A DNA stretch of 64,000 nucleotides from Paratinospora sagittata. Lineage: Eukaryota; Streptophyta; Magnoliopsida; Ranunculales; Menispermaceae. Below the pieces are notes generated by a model. It saw nothing but the letters and a program-made list of their open reading frames with translations. It was not told where the DNA came from and did no database searches. The stretch spans positions 16,066,001 to 16,130,000 of the forward strand of contig CM069607.1 in assembly GCA_035771175.1 (NCBI GenBank). Reading direction: 5' to 3'. The translations under genes were made by a program, and so were the position numbers. Shown one piece after another: positions 32,812-45,133 of the stretch (within the stretch, counting starts at the first letter, position 1; every line of letters starts with the position of its first letter).

Positions 32812-34346
32812 ATGTGCAAAAATGACGATATATGGTATCTAGACAGTAGTTGTTCAAGGCACATGTCTGGAGATAGATCTAACTTCCTAAGCCTTGAAAA
32901 GAAGAAAGGAGGAAAGGTGACCTTCAGAGACGATAACAAAGGTGATATTGAAGGCATTGGATCTATTGGTAACGATTCTCTATCCGTATCTGATGTACTT
33001 TATGTTAAAGGGCTAAAGCATAATCTGTTGAGCATAAGTCAATTTTGTGACAAGGGTTATGACATTTCATTTGAGGAAAATAAGTGCATTGTCAATCATG
33101 CTGATAAAACTGTTGCATTCATGGCATCTAGAATTAAGAATGTGTATTGCACAAACTTTAATGACATGAAGAAACAAAATGTAGCATGTTTAAGTGCTAC
33201 CTCTTGTAATGATGCATGGCTATGGCATAGGAGATTAGCTCGTGTTAATATGGATAACATATTTAGAATTGTCAAACATGATCTTGTGAACGGTACCCCG
33301 AAAGGAACTTACTCAAAGGACAAGGTTTGTGAACCATGTCAACTTGGTAAGCATACCCGATCACCATTTAAGAGCAAGAGGCATCAATCAACCTCTAGAG
33401 CTCTCGAATTGATTCACATGGATCTTTTCGGACCAACCAAAACTCAAAGCTTAGGTGGTAAATCATATGTGTTTGTGATTGTTGATGACTTTACTCGATT
33501 CACATGAGTATTTCTATTTGCTCATAAATCTGATGCTTGTGAAACATTTATAAAATTCTATAAAAGAGTCGAAAATGAAAAGGGTCACAAAATCAACATA
33601 ATTAAGAGTGATAGAGGTGGTGAATTTGTCAATAAAAATCTCGAAGAATTTTGTAACAATCAAGGTTACACTCATCATCTATCAGCCCCTAGGACACCAC
33701 AGCAAAATGGTGTAGTTGAGAGAAAGAATAAAACACTGCAGGAGATGTGTAGAACCATGCTCAATGAGTATAACACTGCAAATCATTTTTGGGGTGAAGC
33801 TATAAACTTTGCCTGCTATGTGATGAACCGAGTTCTGTTTAGAAAATATTTGAATAAAACTCCATATGAACTATGGAAGGGTAGAGCACCCAACATCAAT
33901 TACTTCTGAGTATTCAGATGTAAATGTTTTATTCTCAATGATAAAGACAATTTAGATAAGTTTGAACTTATATCAAACATAAGAATATTCTTAGGATATT
34001 CTTCTCACAATAGAGCCTACAGAGTCTTCAACAAATCTAATCAAACTGTAGAATAATCAATTCATATAAATTTTGATGAAAGTGTTAATAAGAAAAGTCT
34101 TGAGGACGAATTTAAGCAATTAAATTTTGATGGCGATGAACCCAAGACAACCAAGGTTATAGATCTTGAGCATGAACCTTTTTTAGAATCTTCTAAAAAC
34201 TCTAGACTGCTTCAAGGTCTTTCCCAAGATCAAATTTTAGGAGATCCACGAAAGGGTGTATCCACTAGAGCTTCAATTCAAAAAGATCAGGAGCTTGTTG
34301 CTTTTGTATGACAATTTGAACCAAAGATGAAAATTAGATTCTTGCT
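32812..34346 (+). pseudogene. S4 protease and integrase (broken)
   Basis: Protease: WYLDSSCSRHMSGD, where the usual Asp-Ser-Gly is Asp-Ser-Ser (codon 32848-32850, a G-to-A change), so it is probably inactive. Integrase: zinc domain with HRRLARV and CEPCQLGK, then Asp in LIHMDLFGP, Asp in IIKSDRGGEFV, and Glu in QNGVVERKNKTLQEM, giving a complete DDE triad. The frame is broken by TGA at 33505-33507 and 33907-33909, both at positions expected to be Trp (TGG to TGA), and by TAA at about 34054. The linker to RT (34060-34346) is acidic and degraded. Confidence 0.88.
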
Positions 34347-35180
34347 ATGCAAGAAGAACTAGGACACTTTGTGCTAAACAAAGTATGGGAATTAGTTCCT
34401 AGACCTTTTCATCAATCTGTTATAGGAACCAAATGGATCTTTAGAAACAAAAAGAATGAACAAGGTATCATTGTCCGCAATAAGGCTAGATTGGTTGCAC
34501 AAGGGTACAACCAAGAAGAAGGCATAGACTTCAAAGAAGCCTTTGCCCCAGTAGCAAGATTAGAAGCAATAAGAATGTTACTTGCCTATGCTTGTTACAA
34601 GGATTTTCCCTTATACCAAATGGATGTAAAGAGTACTTTTCTAAATGGATACATCAACGAAGAGGTATATGTGGAACAACCTCCAGGGTTTGAGGATGCT
34701 CAAGACCCGGAATATGTATTCAAACTTCACAAAGCCTTATATGGATTAAGACAAGCTCCAAGAGCTTGGTATGATCGACTGAGTTCATTTCTTTTAGATC
34801 ATAAGTTTCAAAGAGGAAAACTTGATCCAACTTTGTTTATCAAACATCACAATGACAATATGCTTATTGTTCAAATTTATGTGGATGACATCATTTTTGG
34901 TGCATCGAACAAAGAACTATATGATGAGCTTTCTAAATTAATGCGGAAGGAATTTGAAATGAGTATGATGGGAGAACTTACATACTTTTTCGGCGTACAA
35001 ATTAAGAAAATGTCGAAAGGCACCTTCATAAGCCAATCAAAGTATACGAAGGAAATGGTTAAAAAGTTTCAAATGCATGATTTGAAATCGATTGATACTC
35101 CCTTTACCTCTACAATCAAATTAGATAAGGATGAAAAAGGTAAATCAATTGATTCAAAACTTTATAGAAGCATGATTTGA
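34347..35180 (+). pseudogene. S4 reverse transcriptase (domain intact, part of broken pol)
   Basis: 277 codons without a stop. Landmarks in order: [37 protein letters not shown], the catalytic Asp in [40 protein letters not shown], the YVDD box (34878-34889), and [12 protein letters not shown]. All catalytic Asp residues are present. The first codon here is an internal Met; upstream pol is in another frame. A TGA at 35178 ends the stretch at YRSMI. This is the best-preserved copia RT in the window. Confidence 0.9.
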
Positions 35181-35820
35181 AGTCTTTTTTCTTAACAGCA
35201 AGTCGACCTGATATCATGTTCAATGTCTGTCTTTGTGCAAGATTTCAATCTGAACCTAAAAAATAAAGTGTGTCAAACGAATATTCAAATACATAAATGG
35301 CACAACACACTTAGGACTTTGGTATTCCAAAGGTACTACTTTTGATCTCATAAGTTATGTAGACTCCGACTATGTTGGTAGTCTAACTGATAGGAAAAGT
35401 ACCTCTGGATTTTGTCACTTACTTGGAAATTCTTTGATTTCTTGGTTTTGCAAGAAATAACATTCTGTGGCATTATCCACAACTGAAGCAGAATATGTTG
35501 CAGTTGGAAGTTGTTGTTCTCAGGTTCTGTACATGAAACAACAACTTCAGGATTATCAAATATTTATTCAATGTGCTGAAATTCGGTGTGATAATACTAG
35601 TGCTATTAACATATCTAAAAATCCTATATTGCACTCCCGAACTAAGCATATTCAAATAAGACATCACTTGTTACGGGATCATGTGCAAAATGGAGAAGTC
35701 ATATTATATCATATTGGCACCAAAGAACAACTGGCTAATATATTTACTAAAGCCTTACCAAAAGACCAATTTGTTCAAATTCGCAGAGAGCTTGGGATCT
35801 TCTCTGAGATCGATCTGTGA
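35181..35820 (+). pseudogene. S4 RNase H (broken N-terminal half)
   Basis: The first half (35181-35460) has stops but keeps recognisable RPDIMFNVCLCARFQ and LISWFCKK pieces. The second half, 35467-35820, is open: ALSTTEAEYVAVGSCCSQVL (active-site Glu), then the DNTSAINISKNPILHSRTKH segment with the active-site Asp, ending IGTKEQLANIFTKALPKDQF. It ends with TGA at 35818-35820. RNase H removes the RNA strand after reverse transcription. Confidence 0.85.
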
Positions 35821-36092
35821 TACTTTGATGCTTACCTCTATATGGGGAGGTATATTTCATGCTACTTTACTCTTTTTGATATTTCAAAAGGGGAAGAAAA
35901 TACTATCATTGAAGCATCATAAACTCAGGGGGAGTTTAACACTAAGGGGGAGTCTTAGTGATATTTTAAGTACATTCCTTGGTAATACACTCATATCATA
36001 TGAAACAAGGAACATTAGTACTGCATCTCATGCATACACACATCATTTTATTAGGTTGCTTCAAAGCCTGCAGTAATGTGTTTGAAATCATC
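35821..36092 (+). other. S4 3' untranslated region with purine motifs
   Basis: Short non-coding stretch with AAAAGGGGAAG (about 35888), AGGGGGAGTT (about 35928) and AAGGGGGAGTC (about 35944). Multiple purine tracts ahead of the 3' LTR are typical of Sireviruses. Confidence 0.75.
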
Positions 36093-36105
36093 AAAAAGGG
36101 GAAGA
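36093..36105 (+). other. Polypurine tract of S4
   Basis: AAAAAGGGGAAGA, then T and the LTR start TGTTGAAC at 36107. Confidence 0.9.
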
Positions 36106-36106
36106 T

Positions 36107-38011
36107 TGTTGAACCAATTATCCTCATGTCCCTTATGAGAATATGTCCCTATTATGAAGGATTTTGATGATTACAAAACTACATTTTGTTTATGATATTA
36201 CTGCACATATGACATATTTAATCTTACTTGAAGGTTTCAAAGATTCAATGATGCATGGCGAACGTATTAAAAGATCTTCTTGAAGACCATGATCGTTTGA
36301 AGATGTTTAGTTGTATGATTAGATTATGATAGGTTGTAGGACCTTCTATGTCATATGATTCATCAATATACATGCCTACATATTTTAATCGATCGGTTGC
36401 ATATTCGATTTAATCCGGATACTTTATGTTTCATCGTGTTTTAATCGAGAAATCAAAAATCACTTTTATAAAGTCTTTCAGGACGCTGATGTTTTAGCAG
36501 CGCCTTCCTGGACTTGATAAGTCAAGACGCTGATAAAATGTTAAGACGCTCAAGGTTGAATTGAATTGATTAATATGGAGGCTTACTTGTTAGTAGGGAC
36601 TTTTCTTTTATCAAGGCTTGAGAGTGTCAGGACGCTGACTTACTTTCAGCTCGCTGAAAGATCTTTTTATCTTTAAGTGATTTCTATCTTTAAGGACGTT
36701 GATAAGTTATAAGTTGAATAAATTTTTAGGACGCTACTTGTGTTGGAGCGCCCTTATCTTGAGAATCAACTTAAATAACTTTCAGGATGCTTACCGTCCG
36801 TCAACACACTTAACATTGTTTTAAGACTGTTTTTAATAGTTCAAGACAGTTACTCTTGAGTAGCGCCCTCATGTTTCAAATGTTTTAAAACAAAGCAGGA
36901 CGCTTACTGCGAAGTAGCATCCTCACAATTTGAGTCGTTCAATTGTCAAAGTAAGTCAGAACGCTTACTATTTAGTAGCGCCCTCACTTCATTGTTCAGT
37001 AGGACGCGGATGTTCTATGAGCGTCCTCAAAGGAACAAAACGACAGAAAATATATTTTTTGTTAACCTTTTAAGAAACATATGAATACTTTTCAGAACTT
37101 TTCAAAATCGTACAACAACTTTTTCAGAACTTTTTAAACGTTCTAAAAACTTCGTCAGAACATTCCTCTTTCATGAAAGAATCTGATGATTCAGGTTCTA
37201 TCGTCGTAATATGCATTGAGCTGAATCGATCCACTACGGGAAATAATGTTAACGTTATATTTGAAATAACTTAGAGCGCCAAAATTACCAAGTCCATTGC
37301 ATCTCTGTTATTCTTATATATACGTGCTGCCTTAGAGCAGAAAAACAACTAATGAAATACGAAACTGATATTCATTCAAAACGTATTAACAGTTTTCGTT
37401 TGTGCTAAAACACTTTTTGAAAGTCTTCTTTCACTTGTGCTTGATCTTACGATCTTTTGAAGGAAAAATTCAAGTCTTCTGGGTTGATTGATCTTCATCT
37501 TCATTATTTTGAAAACCCACTGAAGAAGACAAAAGCTCTTTGACCCTGCTTTCAGCATAAACTTTATCATACATATTTTGCTAAATCTGTGATCACAGAA
37601 GGTTCAATCCAAAGCTTTGTAAGTATCTATTTGATTCTAAATAAAGGGAATCATACTTCATCTTGTCTTTAATCTGCAGTGACTGGTTAGTCATTGGGCA
37701 AGAGCAAATGTTGCTCATAGTTGAGAAACGGTCCTCTCACACTCGTAAGTTGAAAAAATGTACCGGTTTGATTTTCACCGGTAAGAAGGTCCATAGTAGA
37801 GTTTGTACAAATCCTAACTGAGCAAGTTAGGTAGTTGATGTAGGCACGGTCGAACCACTATAAATCTTGCATGCATTGTTTCATTTATGTTTGTTGTATT
37901 TGATTGTTATACTTTGTTTAATCTACTTTCATTATTCCGCACAATTTTGAGAAAGGTTAAAATCTGCTAAGTGTCCAATCCACCTCCCTCTTGGACATAT
38001 CTGGGCCCACA
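36107..38011 (+). repeat. 3' LTR of S4
   Basis: Same order as the 5' LTR: TGTTGAAC start, palindrome array (36470-37030), TATA-type ATATATACG (about 37318), hairpin (37770-37791), CGAACCACTATAAAT, CCCACA end. It contains a small insertion near 37046-37060 relative to the 5' LTR. It is followed by the target duplication ACTTC (38012-38016). Confidence 0.92.
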
Positions 38012-38578
38012 ACTTCATTTGTAGTGCCCTCATTAAGTCAACCAGCGAACTTGTCAGGATGTTGATTCTACATCAGCTCGCTTGTTGTTTTTTGAGCTTT
38101 TAATGATTTAATCTTTAAGGACGCTGATAGTTATAACTTGGAAAATGTTCAGGACGTTACTTAAACAGGAGCGTCGTCACTTAAGAACCAACTTAGTAAC
38201 TCTCAGGACGCTGATTGTTCTTCAGCGTACTTAACGTTTTTATAAAATTTAAAACATCAGAATGCTCATCACCTAGCAACGCCTTTATGTTTTTCAGTTG
38301 TTTTAAAATATTTTAAAACTTCAGGACGCTTAGTCGTTAGTAGCACCCTTATAGTTTTCGTGTTTTAAAACTTCAAGACGCTTAAACTTTTTAGCGCCCT
38401 CGTGACTCTTAGTACGCTAAAACAAAGCAGGATGCTAACTGTTGTTTAGTGCCCTCATAGCTTTTACTCATTTTCAATCGATAAGAAAGTTAGGACGCTT
38501 AGGATCAAGTAGCGCCCTCACTTCACTGTTCAGCAGGATGCTTATGGTGCAAGAGCACCCTCAAAGAACAAAAAGACT
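38012..38578 (+). repeat. S3 3' LTR, continuation
   Basis: Continues the S3 LTR after the S4 insertion; it consists mostly of GGACGCT...AGCGCCCT-type units. It is cut at 38578 (after AACAAAAAGAC) by the antisense LTR of S5. The downstream rest of this LTR is not found. Confidence 0.7.
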
Positions 38579-41500
38579 GTTGGTCCACCCAAAAGGGGGG
38601 TGAATTGGGTGTGATGGTCAATTTAAATTGCTCTTCTAATAACTTAGTGATATACATGAGTGTATTGGAATTGAATGCAAAAATAGAACTCAGACTAACT
38701 TGCAAACGTGAGACACACAAGATTTATAGTGGTTCGGCCAAGCCTACATCTACTACCTAATCTCCTGATTAGGATTTTGTCAATCCACTAACTGATTCTC
38801 TTACGGGTGAGAATCAAACCGCTACAACTGCCCTTTTACAGGTTAAAAGAAAACCAATCCTTTTCTGGGGTAAGAATGAACCGTATTTCATTTTTTCACG
38901 ATGAGAAAAAATCCATGTTCCTTTTACGGGATAAGGAAGAACCGTTTCTCTTTTACAGGTTAAGAGATAACTTATCCTTTTTCAGGTTAAGGACACACCT
39001 ATCCTTTTGCGGGATGAGGACGAACCGATTTCCTATTTACAAGTGAGGATGAACCTTTTTCTCTTTTACAGGTTCAGAGATAACCTTAGCATGATTTCAA
39101 TCTTGAAATCATTAAGTGAACTACATTCACTTGTCTTTCTTGTTTCGATCTAGAAACACACCAACATTACAACACAAGATAATGTTGGTTCTAACTGAGT
39201 AGAACACTTTATAATTAAGCTTAGTACATAGGATTACAAAGATATGAAATATGAATACGTAATGCTAAGATGAAATACACTTACAGTCATTTACCTTTCA
39301 ATGTTCCGTATTGCTCAAGTGCAGTTTCAAAAAACATGAATGATGTGATATGAAAATCAGTGCTTCTTTGAAAATAATATGATACCAAATAAACATTGAC
39401 TTGAAAATGAAAGGACCAGTGTAAATAAAAAACACAGACAGTTTTCAAAATAAATAGAATATAAGTATGAAAACTTATGGTTCGGTGATCAGTAGTTAAT
39501 TCAGCTACTGACATAGTTCAATACAATACTTAAGATATGAAATCAAGTACAATTGTATTTCTCATGAACTATTTCTCAAATTTTATCTTCAGCAAGAATG
39601 ATGTCAAGTATGAATCAGTGTTGAGAATTTGAGTAGATACCAAATCAAATAGATTTTCAAAAGATAGAATGAAAATAAAGCTCAGTATGAAATTCTTTTA
39701 AAGACATAAAGGTATCAGTGAAAAATACTTTGAAAGTTTAGATGTTTGAATAAAATTTCGACACAGACTAACTTTCAGAAAGTATTGGCATAATAAGAAT
39801 TATCGGCGAGTTGTTTGATCCTAAGTGCTGGTATTTATAGACTTAGTGGGACATAGCCGTTAGACATTTGAAGTTGAAATAATATGAACGTTTACACACA
39901 ACGACTAGAATGTTATATGAAAATGACAACTGCAATTTTCACTAACATTCTGGTTCTTTTCAGATTTTATGAAAAAGGAAAGTTTTAGAAAAACTTATTT
40001 CATGTATTAAAGAAGATCTCTGATAAGTCTGAAAAGGACTATGTGCAAAGGTCCGTTCTGAAAAAGTAAACTTATATAGTGTACTTATTAGAACAGTGAC
40101 AGTTGTTGAATTAGTGTCCTGGAATTGGGTGTGATGGTCAATTATAAAAATCTCTTCCAATAACTTAGTGATATACATGAGTGTATTGGAATTGAGCACA
40201 CAATCTAAAACATAGACTAAAACGCAAATGTGTGACACACATAACTTATAGTGGTTCAGCCAAGCCTACGTCCACTACCTTATCTCCCGATTAGGATTTT
40301 CTCAGTTCACTAACTGATTCTCTTACTGGTGAGAACCAAACCGTATGACTGCCCCTTTTCAGGTTAAAGGCAAACCTATCCTTTTACGGGCTAAGGATGA
40401 ACCATAATTCCTTTCTCTAGGATGAGGAAAAACCCATGTTCCTTTTAATGGATAAGGAAAAACCATCTTCCTATTGCGGGATAAAGAAGAACCGGTTTCT
40501 CTATTACAGGTTGAGAGATAACCTATCCTTTAACAGGTTAAGGATGAACCAATCTCCTACTTACAGGTGATGATTTACCTTTTTCTTTTTTACAGGTTCA
40601 AAGATAACCTACCATTTTTCAAGTTAAGGACACACCTATCCTTTTATGGGATTAGGATGAACCGGTGTTATACTTATAGGCGAGGATGAACCTTTTTCTC
40701 TTTTACGGGTTCAGGGATAACCTTGACATGATTTCAACCCTGAAATTATTAAGTGAACTACCTTCGCTTGTTCTGGTTGTTTCAGTCCAAAACCACACCA
40801 GCATTACAACACTAAAAAAGTTCGTTAAAACTTAGTAGAACATTTTACAATTAAGCTCAGTACATAGCATTACAAATATGGATAAATTGAAATAAGAAAT
40901 GCTAAGATGAAATACACTAACAGTCCTTTACCTTTCAATGTTCGGTATTGCTCAAGTGCAGTTTCGAAAAGTATGAATGATATGATATGAAAATCAGTGC
41001 TTCTTCAAAAATAATATGATACCAAATAAAACATTGACTTAGAAAATGACAGGACCAGTGTAAATCAAAGACACAGACAATTTTCAAAATAGATAAAATA
41101 TAAGTATGAAAACTTCTGGTTCAGTGATCAATAGTTAACGCAACTACAAATATAGTTCAATATAGTACTTAAGATATGAAATCAAGCAAAACTGTATATC
41201 TTGAACTATTTCTCAAATTCTATCTTCAGCAAGAATGATACCAAGTATGAATCAGTGCTGAGAATTTGAGTAGATACCAATTCAAATAGATTTTCAAATA
41301 TAGAATGAAAATTAAGCTCAATATGAAAATCATTTGAGTGAAAAATACTTTGAAAGTTTAGATGCTTAAAAAATATTTTGACACGGACTAACTTTCAAAA
41401 AGTATTGGCACAATATAAAATGATTGGCAAGATGTTTGATCCTAAGTGTTGGTATTTATAGACTTAGTGGGACATAGCCGTTGGACATTTCAAGTTCAAA

Positions 41501-42961
41501 TAATAGGAACGTTTAAACACAACGGCTAGAATGTTATATGAAAATGGCAACGACAATTTTCTCTAACATTCTAGTTCTTTTCAGATTTCATGAAAGAGGA
41601 AAGTCTTATAAAAACTTAATTCATGTATCGGAGAAGATTGCTGATAATTCTGAAAAGGACTCTCTGCAAAGATCTGTTCTGAAAAATTAAACTGATGTAG
41701 TGTACTTGTTCGAACAGTGACGGTTGTTGAATTAGCATTCTGATTCCATATAATCAGTGTCCTGCTATCAACTTTGTCGTTTTGTTCCTTGAGGCCGCTC
41801 ATTACGTATAAGCGTCCTGCTGAACACTTAAGTGAGGGTGCTTTTGAGTTGTAAGCGTCCTGACTTACTTTGACACTTAAACGACTTAACCCTGAACGCG
41901 CTAATGCATAGTTAGCATCCTGTGTCATTTAAAAACAAATAAGTGCATGAGGGCGCTACTTTTCGAGTAGGCGTCCTACCTTTTAAAAACATAAAACATA
42001 ACATGAGGGCGCTACAACTATGTAAGCGTCCTACCACATTAAAAACATTTGAAACTGAACACAAGCACGCTGAAGGACAATCAGCGTCCTGAAAGTTCCT
42101 AAGTTGATTCCCAAAGGTTAGGGCGCTCGTATCCAGGTAGCGTCCTGATAGTTTAATCAACTTATAACTATCAGCGCCCTCAAAGATACATTCTTCGAAG
42201 AACTTAAGAAATATTTTAGTGATTTGATGCTTAGTCAGCGTCCTGACGACTTTAGCGGGTGACTAAGAGGGAGGCTGCTACTATACAAGTAAGCTTCCTA
42301 ATTAACCAGTTCAATTCAACCTTGAATGTTATCAGTGTCCTAATGGGTCATCAGCGTCCTGACTTAACAAGTTCAAGATAGCGCAGCTAAATCATTAGCA
42401 TCCTGAAAGACTCTTTAAAAACAGTTTTGACTCAGGATTAAATATTCAATAAATGAGAATAAAAACTAGGTAAATTTCAAATTAAATATAGAATATTAAA
42501 TTATTTGAAATATTGTAAAACATATGATCAACGCATGCAAATATTCACGTGGTTTGTGCATGGTTTTGGAAAATGTTTAAGCAATAACGATTAGAGAAAG
42601 ATATACCCTAAATACTGTGTATTTCCCAACTTTTTACAATCTTTAAATCCAACTCTTTATTATGAGATCTTCAATAGCTTCGCGCTGAGGTTGAATGTCT
42701 TGAACGTTGATCGAGTGAAGTGATCTTGGAATCATGATGTGATCGTTGATGTTCTTTGGTTGAAGCGAACTTGACCGTTGGATATGATCTTGAGTTTCTT
42801 GATCTAGTCATTCTTTGGCTTTTTGCTTTTCCTGAGGTACTTTGATAAGTTCTTGATAAACGCTCGTTAGCACTGAAAAGTACTTTGTTTGTGATCATCA
42901 AAACATACTTCATCACTGTATATTTAGGGACGAGCTAAGTGATGAACCGCATAGGTTAACA
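38579..42961 (-). repeat. 3' LTR of S5 with internal tandem duplication
   Basis: The minus-strand start TGTTAACC at 42961 follows a polypurine tract; the end GGACCAACA is at 38579. The segment 38595-40124 and the start of 40125-42961 are direct copies of the same R/U5 and TATA region: both contain AACTTAGTGATATACATGAG and the GGTATTTATAGAC TATA region (about 39829 and 41452). The U3 palindrome array lies at 41750-42420 and the leader hairpin arrays at 38794-39090 and 40316-40720. Confidence 0.8.
40316..40720 (-). repeat. Array of about a dozen leader hairpins in S5 LTR
   Basis: Units of roughly 30-38 bp. Each reads, on the plus strand, as a short stem, a TTTTACGGG-type core, the paired stem, then GAACC or AAACC. 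Examples: ATCCTT/AAGGAT (40378-40398), TTCCTT/AAGGAA (40439-40459), TCTCT/AGAGA (40498-40518), ATCCTTT/TAAGGAT (40525-40545). The stem changes from unit to unit while both arms stay complementary. Related arrays lie at 38794-39090 and 53240-53600. Confidence 0.65.
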
Positions 42962-43449
42962 ATCTCCCCCTTTTTGATGATGACAAACAAGTCGAAAGAT
43001 GAAAAAAAAATCAAAAAATTAAATGCTTAAGTAAAAAGATTAATGTAGATTTCTTTTCCTCCATCTATTCCTCTTATTTTTCTTCTCCCCTTTTTGATAT
43101 CATCGAAAAGTGAAGAAAAAAGAGTAAGATCTCCCCTTGTAACGTAGTAGAGTATCGAAGCTCCCCCTTACATGCAGACTCCCCCTTACTTTGTGCATTC
43201 ACCCTCAAGATGATTTATGAAAATGTGTTAGAATTAGGTACATGAGAATGCGTAAGGTCTACTATATTGGAATCACGTGAGAAAAAAGATCTTCTTTTTA
43301 AGCACAATGAGAAATAGTTGGATATTCATAGGCTTTAAGATTTGAAATAATTTCACAAAAACGTAGTCAAGAATCGTAATCATAGGGAATGAGAAAGAAT
43401 TGCCGAAAGATAAATTCATAAAGAATTTTTAATTGTGGGCAATTATTCT
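42962..43449 (-). other. S5 3' untranslated region with polypurine tract
   Basis: On the minus strand the tract AAAAAGGGGGAGAT (42975-42962) abuts the LTR. Further GGGGGAG or GGGGAG motifs occur at about 43088, 43132, 43161 and 43183. This is the Sirevirus 3' signature in reverse orientation. It is cut at 43449 by the Athila element. Confidence 0.75.
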
Positions 43450-44989
43450 TGATGAATTGAGTTTTATACATAGTATTTTGTAGGAATTTTATTAGGTTTG
43501 TAGATATATTTTACTAATTTCTAGGTGTTTTGGCTTAATTTGCATATTTAGTGTTTCAGGTGCATCTTAGTGTTTTGTGTGTTTTAGAGGTTAATTTTAG
43601 TTGTTTTCATGAATAAAATACTTTAGGTTTGTTTAGGAAAATAAATATAATTTTTAGGAATTTTTCCTAAAGTTATTAGTAGCATTTGCATAATAGCATG
43701 TTCATTTTATATCGTAGTTTCATCTTAATTGTTAATATTTTGTTAGTTTGTTGATTTACTTACTTATGGTTGTTTTGTTTAGTAGGTAATAAAAGCTTGA
43801 AAGTGTGGTGAATCAAGGCCCAAATGATAGTGAAAAGTGACCAAGATCATGTGCGAAAACTGTACAAGAAAGTGCGAAAGAATGGAGAAACACAAGAAGA
43901 AGAATGGCTAAGGACAAGTGCACTTGGTTGTTCTAGGCTCTACAACGCTTGGGGAGGGTGTTGCAGCGCCCAGAACACTGAAAATCAGTGGAAAAATTCC
44001 TGCAGTAGCACTGCAGGGCTACCACCTCGAGTGATGCAGCGCTACTGTGAAAATCATGTTTTTTCACCTTTGTGTTTAGGAAATTTTGGCAATTCAAGTC
44101 TTAAGCAAAATAGGACATATTATATATCACAAGAAAAGGTTTTTGACGAGGATTCCATTAGAGAAAGAAAGAAGATGGCTAGGTTGCTGGTGAAATGGAG
44201 ATTGTCTTTGGCAGCGAGGCTGATCGAAGAATTACAGTATTTCTAGCACATTTTGTAGAGGAATTCAATGTTTTCTATTTTATTATTTATTTTCTTCTCC
44301 AACATTATGAACTAAATTTTAATTCTAGACAGGATATGGATCCTAACTTGAATATTATTGTTTAATTTTAGATTTAGTTTATTATCATTGAAATTTCTAT
44401 AGTTTATTCATGATTTCATATGCTTTATGCTTTCAGTTTCTTGATCACAAATCGAATGAGTTTAGACTTGGAAGGCGACATTCGAGAGAGGGTTTTCTAG
44501 GTTGGAAAAGGGAGATTATGACATGAAAATGTTGTAGAATCGAGAGGTTTACAAAGTTTCATGAAGTTGTAGGAAAATCAAGGAGTTTAATGGGTTGTTT
44601 AGAATTTAGGTTTTATCGAGAGATCGAACCTTGTTTTTGACAATACGTTCTAATTCGGCACTCGAGAGAGGGAATTAGAGATGCAAGGGTTTTGACTTAT
44701 AAATTGAAATTGATTTGATAATAAGCATGTTTAAATTACATAATTGAAGGTAAGGTGAAATTGATTCTTTAGACATTTCTCATATATTGATTTTTCTCAT
44801 AGTTCGTTTAGTTTAATTAGTTTTATTTGATTTTGAAATACTTGAATCTCTATAACATGATTGCCAGATAAAGTTAAAAATTAGTGAAAATGGTAATTGT
44901 TGAGGTAAATAGTCTCAGAGGACGACAACCCGATCTTCATTGGTTATTACTACTATCTGTCACCGTACACTTGCGGTTTTCAGTGAACG
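43450..44989 (+). repeat. 5' LTR of the Athila-type element
   Basis: Starts TGATGAATTGAG and ends TTTTCAGTGAAC(G)A before the primer site. It contains CAGCGCCCAGAACACTGAAA and the GACGACAACCCGATCTTC block near its end. Highly similar to the 3' LTR over the full length with scattered differences. Confidence 0.9.
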
Positions 44990-44995
44990 AGTTTT

Positions 44996-45013
44996 TGGCG
45001 TCGGTGCTGGGGA
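44996..45013 (+). other. Primer-binding site of the Athila-type element
   Basis: TGGCGTCGGTGCTGGGGA, about six bases after the LTR. It matches the Athila site complementary to tRNA-Asp (TGGCGCCGTTGCCGGGGA) with three changes. Confidence 0.8.
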
Positions 45014-45133
45014 TTGTTCACTTTAGTTTCATCAATATCATTAGTAATTGATTTTTATTTTAATCTAGTATTGTTTTTCTGAATTTTCTGAATTTGTTTC
45101 TTTGTTTTTTTTTTGAAGGATTGATTAAAGTAT

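Larger units (their letters stand above)
29287..38011 (+). mobile_element. Full-length Sirevirus-type Ty1/copia element S4
   Basis: 8,725 bp with two LTRs, primer site, gag, protease-integrase, RT, RNase H and polypurine tract in copia order. The target duplication ACTTC is exact at 29282-29286 and 38012-38016. It lies inside the LTR of the related element S3. The coding part carries several stops and frameshifts, so it is complete in structure but not autonomous. Unlike S3 it has no downstream ORF: RNase H ends at 35820 and the LTR starts at 36107. Purine motifs CAGGGGGAGTTT and AAGGGGGAGTC (about 35925-35950) mark it as a Sirevirus. Confidence 0.92.

Noticed and set aside
40316..40720. CRISPR-like array
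   Set aside because: Regular units with variable parts, but the variable parts are complementary arms of hairpins, units are imperfect, and the context is a plant LTR.
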